From Halosimplex aquaticum (GTDB lineage: Archaea; Halobacteriota; Halobacteria; Halobacteriales; Haloarculaceae): a DNA stretch of 64,000 nt. Location: the NCBI RefSeq assembly GCF_028747785.1, contig NZ_CP118158.1, positions 4,526,001 to 4,590,000 of the forward strand, written 5' to 3'. Under the pieces are notes generated by a model. It saw only the letters and a program-made list of their open reading frames with translations. It was not told the origin of the DNA and made no database searches. Every line of letters starts with the position of its first letter. Positions within the stretch are counted from its first letter, which is position 1. The translations under genes were made by a program, and so were the position numbers. Shown one piece after another: positions 44,238-52,775 of this stretch.

Positions 44238-45224
44238 ATGAGTAACGAGTCCGAGGCCGACGAGGCCGAGCAGGACGCAGCCGACGAGACAGCCGCGGAC
44301 GTCGACGAGACGCCCGACGCCGACGAGGCCGAGGAAGCGACCGGTCTCCAGAACGGCGACTTCATCGAACTCGATTACACCGCGCGCACCGTCGAGGGCG
44401 GCGACCTGGTGGACACGACCGACCCCGAGGTCGCGGAGGAAGAGGGCGTCGGCGAGGACCAGGAGTTCTCCCCGCGCACCATCGTCCTCGGCGAGGGCCA
44501 CGTCTTCGGCGCCGTCGAAGAGGACATCATCGGGAGCGAGGTCGGCGACTCGGGCACCGTGACCGTCCCCGCCGAGGAGGCGTTCGGCGAGTTCGACGAC
44601 GACCAGGTCCGGACGATCAGCGCCGACCGCATCCCCGAGGACGACCGCTACCCCGGCGCGCACGTCGACATCGACGGCGAGCACGGCCACGTCAACACGA
44701 TCATCGGCGGCCGCGCCCGCGTCGACTTCAACCACCCCCTCGCCGGCGAGGACATCGAGTACGAGTGGGAAGTCCTCGACGAGGTCACCGACCGCGAGGA
44801 GCGCGCCGGCGCGCTGCTCGACGTCTTCCTCGACATGGATCTCGAGGTCTGGTTCGAGACCGACACCGTCGAGGAAGAGCAGCTCGTCGAGTCCGACGAG
44901 GACGACGAAGACGACGAGGAGAGCGAACCCGAGTACGAGACCGTCGAGGTCGAGAAGGAGACGCTCTACATCGAGGCGACGCCTCAGCTGACGATGAACC
45001 AGCAGTGGATGATGGGCAAACAGCAGATCGCCCAGCAGCTCACCAACCTGCTCGACATCGACCGCATCATCGTCCAGGAAGAGCTCGGCGGCGGCATGGG
45101 CATGATGGGCGGCATGGGCGGCATGATGGGCGGTATGGGCGGCGGCGACATCGAGGAAGCCCTCGAAGACGAGGACATCGACGCCGAGGAGATCGTCGAA
45201 GAACTCGAAGGCGCCGAGGAGTAA
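44238..45224 (+). CDS. FKBP-type peptidyl-prolyl isomerase (SlyD-like)
   Basis: A 328-residue isomerase. After a very acidic N-terminal extension (1-35) an FKBP domain begins with GDFIELDYTARTVEGGDLVD; the insert-in-flap domain covers about residues 115-165 and returns at ARVDFNHPLAGEDIEYEWEV. A further C-terminal domain follows, and the end has a Met/Gly-rich tract (GGGMGMMGGMGGMMGG). SlyD-type proteins catalyse proline isomerisation and act as chaperones; the Met/Gly tail could bind hydrophobic or metal ligands. ATG 44238 lies about 30 bases after TTCTTAAGA, fitting a leaderless transcript. Confidence 0.92.
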   Translation: MSNESEADEAEQDAADETAADVDETPDADEAEEATGLQNGDFIELDYTARTVEGGDLVDTTDPEVAEEEGVGEDQEFSPRTIVLGEGHVFGAVEEDIIGSEVGDSGTVTVPAEEAFGEFDDDQVRTISADRIPEDDRYPGAHVDIDGEHGHVNTIIGGRARVDFNHPLAGEDIEYEWEVLDEVTDREERAGALLDVFLDMDLEVWFETDTVEEEQLVESDEDDEDDEESEPEYETVEVEKETLYIEATPQLTMNQQWMMGKQQIAQQLTNLLDIDRIIVQEELGGGMGMMGGMGGMMGGMGGGDIEEALEDEDIDAEEIVEELEGAEE

Positions 45225-45246
45225 GTCGCGCCCTTCTCCGCGGTTT

Positions 45247-45645
45247 TCAGTCGTTCGAGCCGTCGGCTCCTCCGCGCTCGTCCAGCACCGCGTTACAGCT
45301 GTTGACGAACTGGCCGAGCGCCTGTGCCACGTCGCGGTCGAGCGAGACGAGGATCCCCTCGGTCGGCGCTTCGCGGAAGTGAAGCAGGACCGCGCGGTCG
45401 TGGAGCTCGACGGCCGCCTGGGTCTCGCCGAGGCGGTCGTACGCCTCGTCGGGGACGATAGATTCGGCCGCCCGGGCCCGGCCGACGATAGTGTCCAGCG
45501 AGTCGCGGAGGCGTTCGGTCGCGACGTCGTCGCGGAGGTAGAGGACAGACCAGTCGTCGGCGTAGTACCGGATCGCGCCCCGGAACGCGTCGCCGGCCCG
45601 GCTGTGGACCAACTGGAGGAGGGGCTGATAGCGGTTCGCGGGCAT
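45247..45645 (-). CDS. Uncharacterised haloarchaeal protein
   Basis: A 132-residue single-domain protein: RYQPLLQLVHSRAGDAFRGA, then IRYYADDWSVLYLRDDVATE and LHDRAVLLHFREAPTEGILV. The mixture of helices and strands suggests a small sensor-like fold, possibly ligand-binding, and a conserved haloarchaea-only family. No catalytic motif, metal site or membrane segment is seen. It converges with the FKBP gene, leaving a 22-base gap. Confidence 0.7.
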   Translation of the reverse strand: MPANRYQPLLQLVHSRAGDAFRGAIRYYADDWSVLYLRDDVATERLRDSLDTIVGRARAAESIVPDEAYDRLGETQAAVELHDRAVLLHFREAPTEGILVSLDRDVAQALGQFVNSCNAVLDERGGADGSND

Positions 45646-45770
45646 ACCCCCTCCATCGGGATAGGTGCGTTTAGGCGTGTTGGCATCTCGACCGCGGCAA
45701 CTACCCGCGTCGCGGCCCCTCCTGTCACCGAACGCGAGCGTATTTGTCGGATCGCCGGCAACGCTCCCCT

Positions 45771-46289
45771 ATGCAGGTGACGGACCCGCGCGAGCGGAGT
45801 GGCGACCTCTACGTCTCGGAGAGCAGCGCGCCGCTCCCGCCGGACGACTTCGCGGAGGCTGCCGAGTCCGAGGCGGTGACGGCCGGCTGGGTGGTCACGG
45901 CCTTCGCGTTCGACGACGACGGCCGGGTACTGCTCATCGAACAGCCCTGGGCGGACGGCTGGATCTGCCCGGGTGGCGCCCTCAAACCGGACGAATCGCT
46001 CGCCGAGGGCGCCACCAGGGAACTCCGTGAGGAGACCGGCGTCAACATCGATCCGATCGCCCCCCGCGGCGTGGACGAGTTCTCGTTCGTGAACGAGGAG
46101 ACGGGGGAGACGATCGGCTGGACGCTGGTCGTCTTCGAAGCAGTCGCCGAGTCGGCCGAACTGGGCGACGACCTCGGGCTCGACGGCGAGGAGATAACCG
46201 ACGCGAGGTGGTTCGACGGACTTCCGGACGACGTGTACAACCCCGACCTGTTCGAACCGGTGTACGAGCGGTGCGAGAACAGCAGGTGA
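45771..46289 (+). CDS. Nudix hydrolase
   Basis: A 172-residue Nudix enzyme. The box GGALKPDESLAEGATRELRE followed by ETGV fits the GX5EX7REUXEEXGU consensus, so it should cleave a nucleoside diphosphate linked to another group using Mg. The rest of the fold (WVVTAFAFDDDGRVLLIEQ before the box, ITDARWFDGLP after it) is normal. ATG 45771 follows a plausible promoter; an upstream GTG would add nine residues. Substrate unknown. Two large hairpins lie after its stop. Confidence 0.9.
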   Translation: MQVTDPRERSGDLYVSESSAPLPPDDFAEAAESEAVTAGWVVTAFAFDDDGRVLLIEQPWADGWICPGGALKPDESLAEGATRELREETGVNIDPIAPRGVDEFSFVNEETGETIGWTLVVFEAVAESAELGDDLGLDGEEITDARWFDGLPDDVYNPDLFEPVYERCENSR

Positions 46290-46406
46290 AACCCTGGCAG
46301 TGTGATTGATTCGGCCATTTTACTTCGTCCGCTGTGGCGAACTGTCTGCTCGATCCGTGTGCGAACTGACTACTGGCATTCGCGCGAGCGGAGCGAGCGC
46401 GATTCA

Positions 46407-46503
46407 CTGAATCCGAGCGAAGCGAGGATTCAGCCTTTTTCACCCATGTTTTTGCCGGTCGGGTTCCCGCAGCGCGCCGCAGGCGCGCGAGGAAACCCGG
46501 CCG
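46407..46503. terminator. Two strong hairpins between convergent genes
   Basis: CTGAATCC (46407-46414) pairs with GGATTCAG (46426-46433), followed by CCTTTTT. A larger stem joins CCGGTCGGGTT (about 46455) to AACCCGGCCGG (about 46494-46504), followed by GAAAAAG, which is a T-run on the other strand. They lie between the Nudix gene and the leftward RecA-fold gene, a good place for a bidirectional terminator. The stems consist of the gagcg-type short repeats frequent in haloarchaeal spacers. Confidence 0.5.
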
Positions 46504-46515
46504 GGAAAAAGATGG

Positions 46516-47145
46516 CTAGGCAATATCCCGGCTCGTGTCGATAGAGACCTGTTCGACGAGGTCGAGTTTGATGATGTCGGTGGGGGCGCGGCCGCCACGG
46601 AACTTGGGGATGGCGAGGCGGTTCTCGACCTCGTCGTTCGTCGTGGTGGTCTCGAGCTGGAAGATGACGTCGGCGAAGTGCTCGGTCGTGTCGCGCAGGG
46701 GCGGCACCGAGCGGCCGTCGAGGCAGTGGACGATACCGAGGCTGCCGGTGTTGACGATGTGGTTCTGGAGGTCGTTCATGAACGACCGGAACCGCGACGG
46801 GGGTTCCTGGGCTTCGAGGACGTCGAGCGGGTCGACGATGAGGTTGGAGGTCTCCGGGAGGGCGCTGACGAGCTTGCCGGCGTTGTCGAGCGGGGCCTCG
46901 CCGGAGATGTGGCGGACCGTCGGGTCGCCGGTGGTCGCCGGCGACTGCTCGATGCTGGAGGTGACCGACTGGGCGGTGCGGTCGAGCGAGAGGTAGAGCG
47001 TGCCGCGGGTAGCGGTGAGTTCGTAGAGGAACAGCTCCGCCTGGCTGGCCGGCTGTGCGCTGAGGGCGACGATGCTTCCCTCCGGGATCCCGCCCCCGAG
47101 CTTCCGGTCGAGGACGTCGATGCCCGTATGTAGCCGGTTGACCAT
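46516..47145 (-). CDS. RecA-fold HTR-like protein with degenerate P-loop
   Basis: A 209-residue protein of the RecA/KaiC superfamily as seen in haloarchaea (HTR-like). It starts with VNRLHTGIDVLDRKLGGGIP, the usual lead-in to Walker A, but the P-loop position reads VALSAQPASQAELFLYEL with no GKT/S. The Walker B-like strand TSNLIVDPLDVLE and later strands (GSLGIVHCLDG, ADVIFQLE) are kept. It probably does not hydrolyse ATP and may act as a signalling or scaffold protein. It follows the MinD-like gene, 28 bases away, so they likely share an operon. Confidence 0.78.
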   Translation of the reverse strand: MVNRLHTGIDVLDRKLGGGIPEGSIVALSAQPASQAELFLYELTATRGTLYLSLDRTAQSVTSSIEQSPATTGDPTVRHISGEAPLDNAGKLVSALPETSNLIVDPLDVLEAQEPPSRFRSFMNDLQNHIVNTGSLGIVHCLDGRSVPPLRDTTEHFADVIFQLETTTTNDEVENRLAIPKFRGGRAPTDIIKLDLVEQVSIDTSRDIA

Positions 47146-47173
47146 CGTAGCGTGGTCTTTTGCACCCACCAGA

Positions 47174-47818
47174 TTAAAGATTCCGCCTGGCTAGCGCCGT
47201 TGCGAGCCGATCGTAGGACGTGCGTCCGATCCGACTGCGGAGGACGGCGCCGTCCGTCGGTGGGACGGTCGTGAGGACCGGTTCGAGGGCGCGAGCCGCG
47301 TCGGTGTCCGGCGCGAGCGGCGACTGCGACGGCGACCGCGTTATCGCGCTGCCGAGGACGGCGGTATCGAGCGCGTCCGCCATCCGCGCGGTCTTGACGG
47401 CGTCGGACAGGCTCGCGCGGTCGGGCGTCGAGACGACGAGCGCGGCGTCGGCGCGGCGCAGCGGTGCGGCGGTCGCGTCGGTCGCGCCCGCCGGACAGTC
47501 GAGGATCACCTGCTGGGGTGCGCGGGTGAGCCGGCGCAGTGCCGTCTCCCCGATCGGACCCGACGCGCTGCCGGCCGGGAGCACGTCGACGCCGGGGACG
47601 ACGTCCGAACGGTGCGTCGCGCGGGCGACGGAGTCCCCTCGGTCGACGGCGTCGACCCCAGGGTGACGAGCGACCTCGGCCATGGTGTGGAGGTTCGGCA
47701 TGTCGCAGTCGGCGTCGGCGACGAGCGGTCGCCGTCCGTCGCGAGCGAGCGCGGCCGCGAGGCCGAGCGCGGTCGTCGTCTTCCCACAGCCTCCCTTGCC
47801 ACCGGCGATAGCGAGCAT
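47174..47818 (-). CDS. MinD/ParA-like ATPase
   Basis: A 214-residue deviant-Walker ATPase: AGGKGGCGKTTTALGLA at the N-terminus, switch-like VADADCDMPNLH, then QVILDCPAGATDATAAPLRR and ALVVSTPDRASLSDA. These match MinD/ParA proteins that position cell components by nucleotide-dependent membrane or DNA binding. The usual amphipathic C-terminal helix is not obvious, so the partner or target may differ. It precedes the RecA-fold gene and diverges from pyrB. Confidence 0.85.
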   Translation of the reverse strand: MLAIAGGKGGCGKTTTALGLAAALARDGRRPLVADADCDMPNLHTMAEVARHPGVDAVDRGDSVARATHRSDVVPGVDVLPAGSASGPIGETALRRLTRAPQQVILDCPAGATDATAAPLRRADAALVVSTPDRASLSDAVKTARMADALDTAVLGSAITRSPSQSPLAPDTDAARALEPVLTTVPPTDGAVLRSRIGRTSYDRLATALARRNL

Positions 47819-47944
47819 GGGCAGGCGTGGTCGCGTTCTCGCACTTGAATCTTCGCCGGCCGCCCGAGGCGAGTCCGTCGCGCAGGGGCCGCGGACGGTC
47901 CCGTGTCGGGAGATTCAAGACAGTCGAGGGCGCGACTCTATTCG

Positions 47945-48859
47945 ATGCGTCACGACCACATTATCAGTGCGAAACAACTCTCGCGGGCGGACATCGAGGA
48001 GGTGTTAGACCGGGCCGCGGAGGTGGCCGCGGACCCGGAGGCCTTCGCCGACCGCCACGAGAACGCCCTGCTCGGGCTGCTCTTCTTCGAGCCGAGCACG
48101 CGGACGAAGATGAGCTTCACCGCCGCCGCCAAGCGGCTGGGCGGCGACGTGGTGGACATGGGCACGGTCGAGTCTTCCAGCGTCAAGAAGGGCGAGAGCC
48201 TCGCCGACACGGTCCGGGTGGTCGAGGGCTACGCCGACGCGCTGGTGCTTCGCCACCCCAGCGAGGGGTCGGCCCAGATGGCGAGCGAGTTCGTCGACGT
48301 GCCGCTCATCAACGCCGGCGACGGGGCCGGCCAGCACCCGACCCAGACGCTGCTCGATCTGTACACGATCCGCGAGTCGGCCGGCTTCGACGACCTCACC
48401 ATCGGCATCATGGGCGATCTGAAGTACGGGCGGACGGTCCACTCGCTGGCGCACGCGCTGACGACCGTCGACGCCGACCAGCACTTCATCAGCCCGGAGA
48501 GCCTGCAGCTCCCGCGGAGCGTCCGCTACGACCTGCACGAGGAGGGCGCGACGATCCGCGAGCACACCGAGCTCGAACCGGTGCTCCCCGAGCTCGACGT
48601 GCTCTACGTCACGCGGATCCAGGCCGAGCGGTTCCCCGACGAGAGCGAGTACCGCGCCGTCGCCGGCGAGTACCAGATCGACGCCGAGACGCTCGAAGCG
48701 GCCCGCGACGACCTGACCGTCATGCACCCGCTCCCGCGCGTCGACGAGATCGCCCACGACATCGACGACACCGACTACGCCCACTACTTCCAGCAGGCCC
48801 ACAACGGCGTGCCCGTCAGGATGGCACTGCTGGACCTCGTTCTGGAGGGTCAACGATGA
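47945..48859 (+). CDS. pyrB: Aspartate carbamoyltransferase catalytic chain
   Basis: A 304-residue catalytic chain that joins carbamoyl phosphate and aspartate, an early step of pyrimidine synthesis. The carbamoyl-phosphate loop [12 protein letters not shown], the 80s-like loop SSSVKKGES and [14 protein letters not shown] are present, as is the aspartate-binding region with [11 protein letters not shown] 47945 gives the standard N-terminus. The stop overlaps the pyrI start (ATGA), so both chains are made together. Confidence 0.96.
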   Translation: MRHDHIISAKQLSRADIEEVLDRAAEVAADPEAFADRHENALLGLLFFEPSTRTKMSFTAAAKRLGGDVVDMGTVESSSVKKGESLADTVRVVEGYADALVLRHPSEGSAQMASEFVDVPLINAGDGAGQHPTQTLLDLYTIRESAGFDDLTIGIMGDLKYGRTVHSLAHALTTVDADQHFISPESLQLPRSVRYDLHEEGATIREHTELEPVLPELDVLYVTRIQAERFPDESEYRAVAGEYQIDAETLEAARDDLTVMHPLPRVDEIAHDIDDTDYAHYFQQAHNGVPVRMALLDLVLEGQR

Positions 48860-49317
48860 GCGACCGCGAACTCCGCGTCTCCAAGATCCGCAACGGCACC
48901 GTCGTCGACCACATCACGGCGGGACAGGCGCTGAACGTCCTCGCCATTCTCGGCATCGACGCCGACAGCGGCGAGACCGTCAGCGTCGGGATGCGCGTCC
49001 CCAGCGACCGCCTCGGCTCGAAGGACATCGTCAAGGTCGAGGGCCGGGAACTGAGCCAGGACGAGGTAGACGTGCTCTCGCTCATCGCCCCCGCCGCGAC
49101 GATCAACATCGTCCGCGAGTTCGACGTCGTCGAGAAACACCGCGTCGAGCGCCCCACGGAGGTCGTCGGCGTCCTCTCGTGTCCGAACCGCCACTGCATC
49201 ACGACGGAAGACGAGCCCGTCGAGTCGCGGTTCGACGTGCTCGACGACGGCATCCGCTGTGCGTACTGCGACACCATCGTCCGCGACAGCATCCCCGAGC
49301 AGATCGACGTCGCGTGA
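48856..49317 (+). CDS. pyrI: Aspartate carbamoyltransferase regulatory chain
   Basis: A 153-residue regulatory chain that binds nucleotides and couples to PyrB. The allosteric domain has [20 protein letters not shown] and the C-terminal zinc domain carries C-x4-C (SCPNRHC) and CxxC (RCAYCD), which hold the catalytic-regulatory interface. Its ATG overlaps the pyrB stop by four bases. Length is normal. CTP/ATP control is expected from the family. Confidence 0.96.
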   Translation: MSDRELRVSKIRNGTVVDHITAGQALNVLAILGIDADSGETVSVGMRVPSDRLGSKDIVKVEGRELSQDEVDVLSLIAPAATINIVREFDVVEKHRVERPTEVVGVLSCPNRHCITTEDEPVESRFDVLDDGIRCAYCDTIVRDSIPEQIDVA

Positions 49318-49430
49318 ACGTGTCCGCTTTTGCGTGCCCATCCCCGTCTCGAACGCGAGCCGTCGGTCAGACCGGTCGCCGCGACTACCCACCAGAAATA
49401 CTTTATTCTATTGCCACGAACGATCGATCG

Positions 49431-49508
49431 ATGCCCAAGAAATCAGTGCTCCTGCTGGTCGCCCTGCTCGCAATCGCCGTGGTCTACAAGACGGCTCTCG
49501 GCGAGTAA
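49431..49508 (+). CDS. 25-residue membrane microprotein
   Basis: A tiny frame, MPKKSVLLLVALLAIAVVYK then TALGE, reads as one transmembrane helix with a positively charged N-terminus. A TATA-like CTTTATTC lies at 49401-49408, about 25-30 bases before the ATG, as for leaderless haloarchaeal genes. Codons are GC-rich like the neighbours. This spacing argues for a true gene, although it is short enough to be chance. It would sit in the membrane; function unknown. Confidence 0.5.
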   Translation: MPKKSVLLLVALLAIAVVYKTALGE

Positions 49509-49633
49509 CGCCGGCAGCGGCGACCGCTCGGGTCCCGTCGGTCGCCGGGTCCGACGCCGGTGACAGGGGGTGAGGTATCGGCTTCCGACCGCTTTTTCGA
49601 ACGACTTACACCGCCGGGCGCGTAGGCACGGGT

Positions 49634-50461
49634 ATGTACGGCGTCGTGACGCGGAACGAGCCGGAGCTGGAGTGGGCCGAGTTCGACCGCGGGTTCTACG
49701 AGGTCAAGGACGTGACCGGCCGCGCGGCCGAGCCGGTCGACAACGCCGTCAACATGATATCCTGTTTCGGCGACAACAAGGCGGCCGCCGACAACCCCGA
49801 CCTCGTCCCCGTCAGCGACGAGGGCGAGCCGGCGACCCGTGATCGGCCGTACTTCGACTGGGCCTACGTCTGCCCCACGCACGAGCGCTACCGGGAGGGC
49901 CTGCTGGAGATCATCGAGGACGCCGCCGAGGTGAACCCGGACGTGCGACTCGACGACGTGGGCTTTCCCCGCGAAGAGTACTGTCACTGCGACCGCTGCG
50001 AGGCCGCCTTCGCCGACAGCGAGTTCGACGACTGGGGCGCCTGGCGCGCGAACGTCATCACCGAGTTCGTCGCCGAGGCCCGCGAGCGCGTCCCCGGCGA
50101 CCTCCTCCTGACGCTCTACCCCGACCCGTACCCCGGCCACGTCTACGACCGCGCGGGCACCGATCCCGAGGCGCTCGCCGAGTACGTCGACGAGTTCGTC
50201 GTCCCCATCTACGACATGGCCTACACGACGACCTACTGGCTGGAGATCATCGCACGCGGGTTCGTCGACGCGCTGGAGACGCCGTTCAGCGTCGAACTCT
50301 ACGCCGTCGACGTCGACATCGACAACCTCGTCCACGCGACGGAGGTCGCCGACGAGTACGCCGAGTCGGTGCTGTTCGGCTACGACGCCAGCAACGCCCG
50401 CGCGACGGTCCGCCGGATGCAGGCCGACGCCCGAGAGGGCGAGCAGTTCGGGCCGGAGTGA
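49634..50461 (+). CDS. Uncharacterised haloarchaeal protein, possibly glycoside-hydrolase-like barrel
   Basis: A 275-residue protein. RYREGLLEIIEDAAEVNPDV, then RLDDVGFPREEYCHCDRCEA and a run of strand-helix repeats (LLLTLYPDPYPGHVYD, EFVVPIYDMAYTTTYW) suggest a TIM barrel. The CHCDRC motif resembles the YCyCerC segment of putative glycoside hydrolase families where it may bind metal. The substrate cannot be deduced and the family is mainly haloarchaeal. No signal peptide is seen. Confidence 0.7.
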   Translation: MYGVVTRNEPELEWAEFDRGFYEVKDVTGRAAEPVDNAVNMISCFGDNKAAADNPDLVPVSDEGEPATRDRPYFDWAYVCPTHERYREGLLEIIEDAAEVNPDVRLDDVGFPREEYCHCDRCEAAFADSEFDDWGAWRANVITEFVAEARERVPGDLLLTLYPDPYPGHVYDRAGTDPEALAEYVDEFVVPIYDMAYTTTYWLEIIARGFVDALETPFSVELYAVDVDIDNLVHATEVADEYAESVLFGYDASNARATVRRMQADAREGEQFGPE

Positions 50462-50491
50462 GCGGACCGGGTGCCGTCCTCCGTCTCCGGA

Positions 50492-51055
50492 CTACTCCCC
50501 GAACCGGTCGCTGCGCCACTCTTGCAGGACGGCCCGGTCCCGGGCGTTCTCCGGTAGTTCTTCGAACCACCGCGCCTCGGTGATCTCGTCGTCGGGGTCA
50601 CGTACTTCGAGGTCAGTCGAGTCCGCTTCCCCCTCGAAGACGGGGAGGACGCCCCACGCCTCGTGGCCGTCGCTCAGGAACCGCACCTCACCGAGGATGC
50701 CGAGGCCGTCGTATGTCACGTCGATCCCCGCTTCCTCGCCGAGTTCGCGGCGTGCGCCCTCGCGGACGGACTCGTCGGGCTCGACCTCCCCGCCCGGGAG
50801 CACCCAGGTGTCGATGGCCTCCTGCTTGACGAGGAGCAACTCGCCCGACGGGCGATAGGCGAGCGTGTGGGCGCCGTAAGGGAGCCCCTGGGCCTCGATC
50901 CGTTCGGCGACCGTCCGGAAGCGGTCGCGCGAGACCGTCCGGGTGGTCTGGAACTCGACGTAATCCTCGTGTTCGTCGGCGAGGCGGTGGTACACCTGTT
51001 CGGCCTCCTGGCGGGCCTCGCTCGCGAGGTACCAGAGGTTGTCGACGGCGGTCAT
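50492..51055 (-). CDS. Nudix hydrolase with N-terminal helical domain
   Basis: A 187-residue Nudix protein. A 60-residue helical N-terminal part (DNLWYLASEARQEAEQVYHR) precedes the Nudix fold with the box GGEVEPDESVREGARRELGE then EAGI, which keeps the metal-binding Glu residues. Similar haloarchaeal proteins are annotated only as Nudix hydrolases. It converges with the preceding gene. The upstream 325 bases hold its promoter (CTTATGCC on the minus strand, near 51150). Confidence 0.88.
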   Translation of the reverse strand: MTAVDNLWYLASEARQEAEQVYHRLADEHEDYVEFQTTRTVSRDRFRTVAERIEAQGLPYGAHTLAYRPSGELLLVKQEAIDTWVLPGGEVEPDESVREGARRELGEEAGIDVTYDGLGILGEVRFLSDGHEAWGVLPVFEGEADSTDLEVRDPDDEITEARWFEELPENARDRAVLQEWRSDRFGE

Positions 51056-51381
51056 CTGGTCGCTCGACCCGGTCGACTGGCTGTCCGTCTGTGCGAGGAC
51101 GCCGCGCTGCGAGTGAGATCGATCATGGCCCCCTGTTGGCGGGACTGCGGCATAAGTTTTCGACCTTTCACACCCCCTGGACCGGCGAACGCAAGCCGGC
51201 CGTCTGACGCTGCGGCGTTGACGGTCGGTGGACAGTCCGAGGCGGCACCGATCGGCGGTCGGTCGACGGTCGGTCGTCCGCCGGTCGTCGGCTGCGATCC
51301 GGAGACGGCGGGGCGCGCGGCGAACGACGGCGAGTAAGACGGATCAGTCCCTTTTTGTTCGGGCATCGAGTACCGCCGCCC
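51056..51381. other. Intergenic spacer with short GGTCGGT-type repeats
   Basis: No gene that I can support. The right half contains repeated GGTCGGT, CGGTCG and GGCGG words (51220-51290), low-complexity sequence common in haloarchaeal spacers. The left end should contain the promoter of the leftward Nudix gene and the right end that of the small SH3-like gene, where the bases before 51382 include CTTTTTGTT. Confidence 0.3.
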
Positions 51382-51564
51382 ATGGCATTCGAAGAGGACG
51401 ACCGCGTCATCCTCCGCGACGAGCACAGCGAGTACGACGGCGAAGAAGGCACGATCACGCAGGTCGTCGAGACGATGTTCGGCGACGAGAACTACACGGT
51501 CTCCTTCGAGGACGGCCAGGAAGCCGGCATCTCCGAGGACAACCTCGAAGCCGCCGAGGAGTAG
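51382..51564 (+). CDS. Small SH3/KOW-like acidic protein
   Basis: A 60-residue protein, MAFEEDDRVILRDEHSEYDG then EEGTITQVVETMFGDENYTV and a closing EDNLEAAEE. The pattern of five short beta strands with the G-x-I-x-V turn is that of KOW/SH3-like barrels such as DUF1918. Such small domains often bind RNA or protein partners. It precedes the RNA-binding protein of the RNase P cluster by 11 bases, so it may be co-transcribed. Confidence 0.7.
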   Translation: MAFEEDDRVILRDEHSEYDGEEGTITQVVETMFGDENYTVSFEDGQEAGISEDNLEAAEE

Positions 51565-51575
51565 CGACTGGTCCG

Positions 51576-52001
51576 ATGGCGTCCGTCCCGCTCCACTACG
51601 TCGATCTGCGCGCGTTCTGCTACGCCACCGAGGACGAGGAGCGCGTCGAGCGCGCGCTGCGGACGTACCTCCCGGAGGACTTCGAGACAGAGCGGGCCGT
51701 CTCTGAGGGTCACCACGGCGACCGCATCGTCGTCCTCTCGGCGCGCGTCGAGCGGGCGGACGAGATCCGCCACGTCCTCGACCGCCTGGGCGAACTCGAC
51801 GACCTCGACGCCGTCGTCGAGGAACTCGACGAGCGGGTGGACGACAACTGCGCCTTCTACCTGACGCTGGACAAGCAGGCGGCCTTCTCCGGCGCGGTCC
51901 GGCGCGGGGACGGGATCACTTTCCGCTCCAAGGTCGAGGCGTACCCGGCGAAGAAACACAAGGCCGTCGAGAACGCCCGCGAGGTCTTCGAGGCGCTCTG
52001 A
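51576..52001 (+). CDS. RNA-binding protein of the COG1325 exosome-associated type
   Basis: A 141-residue protein starting MASVPLHYVDLRAFCYATED, with a central VSEGHHGDRIVVLSARVERA and a C-terminal FYLTLDKQAAFSGAVRRGDG then ITFRSKVEAYPAKK. It matches the archaeal RNA-binding family (COG1325) that is encoded beside RNase P and exosome genes. It probably binds structured RNA. It sits upstream of rnp3 and its position in the cluster is conserved in archaea. Confidence 0.8.
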   Translation: MASVPLHYVDLRAFCYATEDEERVERALRTYLPEDFETERAVSEGHHGDRIVVLSARVERADEIRHVLDRLGELDDLDAVVEELDERVDDNCAFYLTLDKQAAFSGAVRRGDGITFRSKVEAYPAKKHKAVENAREVFEAL

Positions 52002-52028
52002 CTGCCGTGACCGACAGTTCTCCGAGCG

Positions 52029-52736
52029 ATGTTTGAAGCCGTCCACGCCGACCCCGACGGCGACGCGTCCGTCGAGCGGTACGCGGAGACGGCCGCCGAG
52101 TACGGGTTCGACGGGATCGTCGTCCGCAACCACGGGGACGCGCTCGCAGAATTCGACGCCGAGAGCCTCTCCGAGAAACACGGCGTCGACGTCGTCGAGG
52201 GCGTCGAGGTGCGCGCCGACGACCCCTCGCGGGCGAGCGGGTTCGTCGGCAACCACCGCCAGACGAAGACCATCGTCGCCGTCCACGGCGGGACGCCGGC
52301 GATCAACCGCTTCGCCGTCGAACAGCCAGCGGTCGACGTGCTCGCCCATCCCATGGTCGGCGACGGGGACGTGAATCACGTGCTCGCGAACGCCGCCGCG
52401 GACAACGGCGTCCGCCTCGAATTCTCCTTCCGACGGGTGCTCCGCGCCGACGGCGGACAGCGCGTCCGGGCGATCCGGGGGCTCCGGAAGCTCCGCGAGT
52501 TAGTCGAGGCCTGCGACGCGCCGTACGTCGTCAGCGCCGACCCGCGGAGCGACCTCCACCTGCGGGCGCCCCGCGAACTCGTGGCCGTCGGCGAGGTCAT
52601 CGGGTTCGACGCCGAGCAGGTCGAGGCCGGCCTCGCGGAGTGGGGACGACTCGTCGAGCGCAACCGGCGCCTCCAGAGCGACGCGTTCGTGGAGCCCGGC
52701 GTCTACCGGGGGACCGTCGACGACGCGGACCGCTAG
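52029..52736 (+). CDS. rnp3: RNase P protein component 3 (p30)
   Basis: A 235-residue TIM-barrel-like subunit of archaeal RNase P, the ribonucleoprotein that cuts the 5' leader from pre-tRNA. MFEAVHADPDGDASVERYAE at the start, then VEGVEVRADDPSRASGFVGN, IVAVHGGTPAINRFAVEQPA and DAPYVVSADPRSDLHLRAPR follow the Rpp30 family. In the complex it pairs with Pop5 (rnp2), which is encoded one gene downstream. Confidence 0.93.
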   Translation: MFEAVHADPDGDASVERYAETAAEYGFDGIVVRNHGDALAEFDAESLSEKHGVDVVEGVEVRADDPSRASGFVGNHRQTKTIVAVHGGTPAINRFAVEQPAVDVLAHPMVGDGDVNHVLANAAADNGVRLEFSFRRVLRADGGQRVRAIRGLRKLRELVEACDAPYVVSADPRSDLHLRAPRELVAVGEVIGFDAEQVEAGLAEWGRLVERNRRLQSDAFVEPGVYRGTVDDADR

Positions 52737-52775
52737 AGCGGGGCGTTCTTTGCCCCGCGGTTCGGATCGAGGTCC

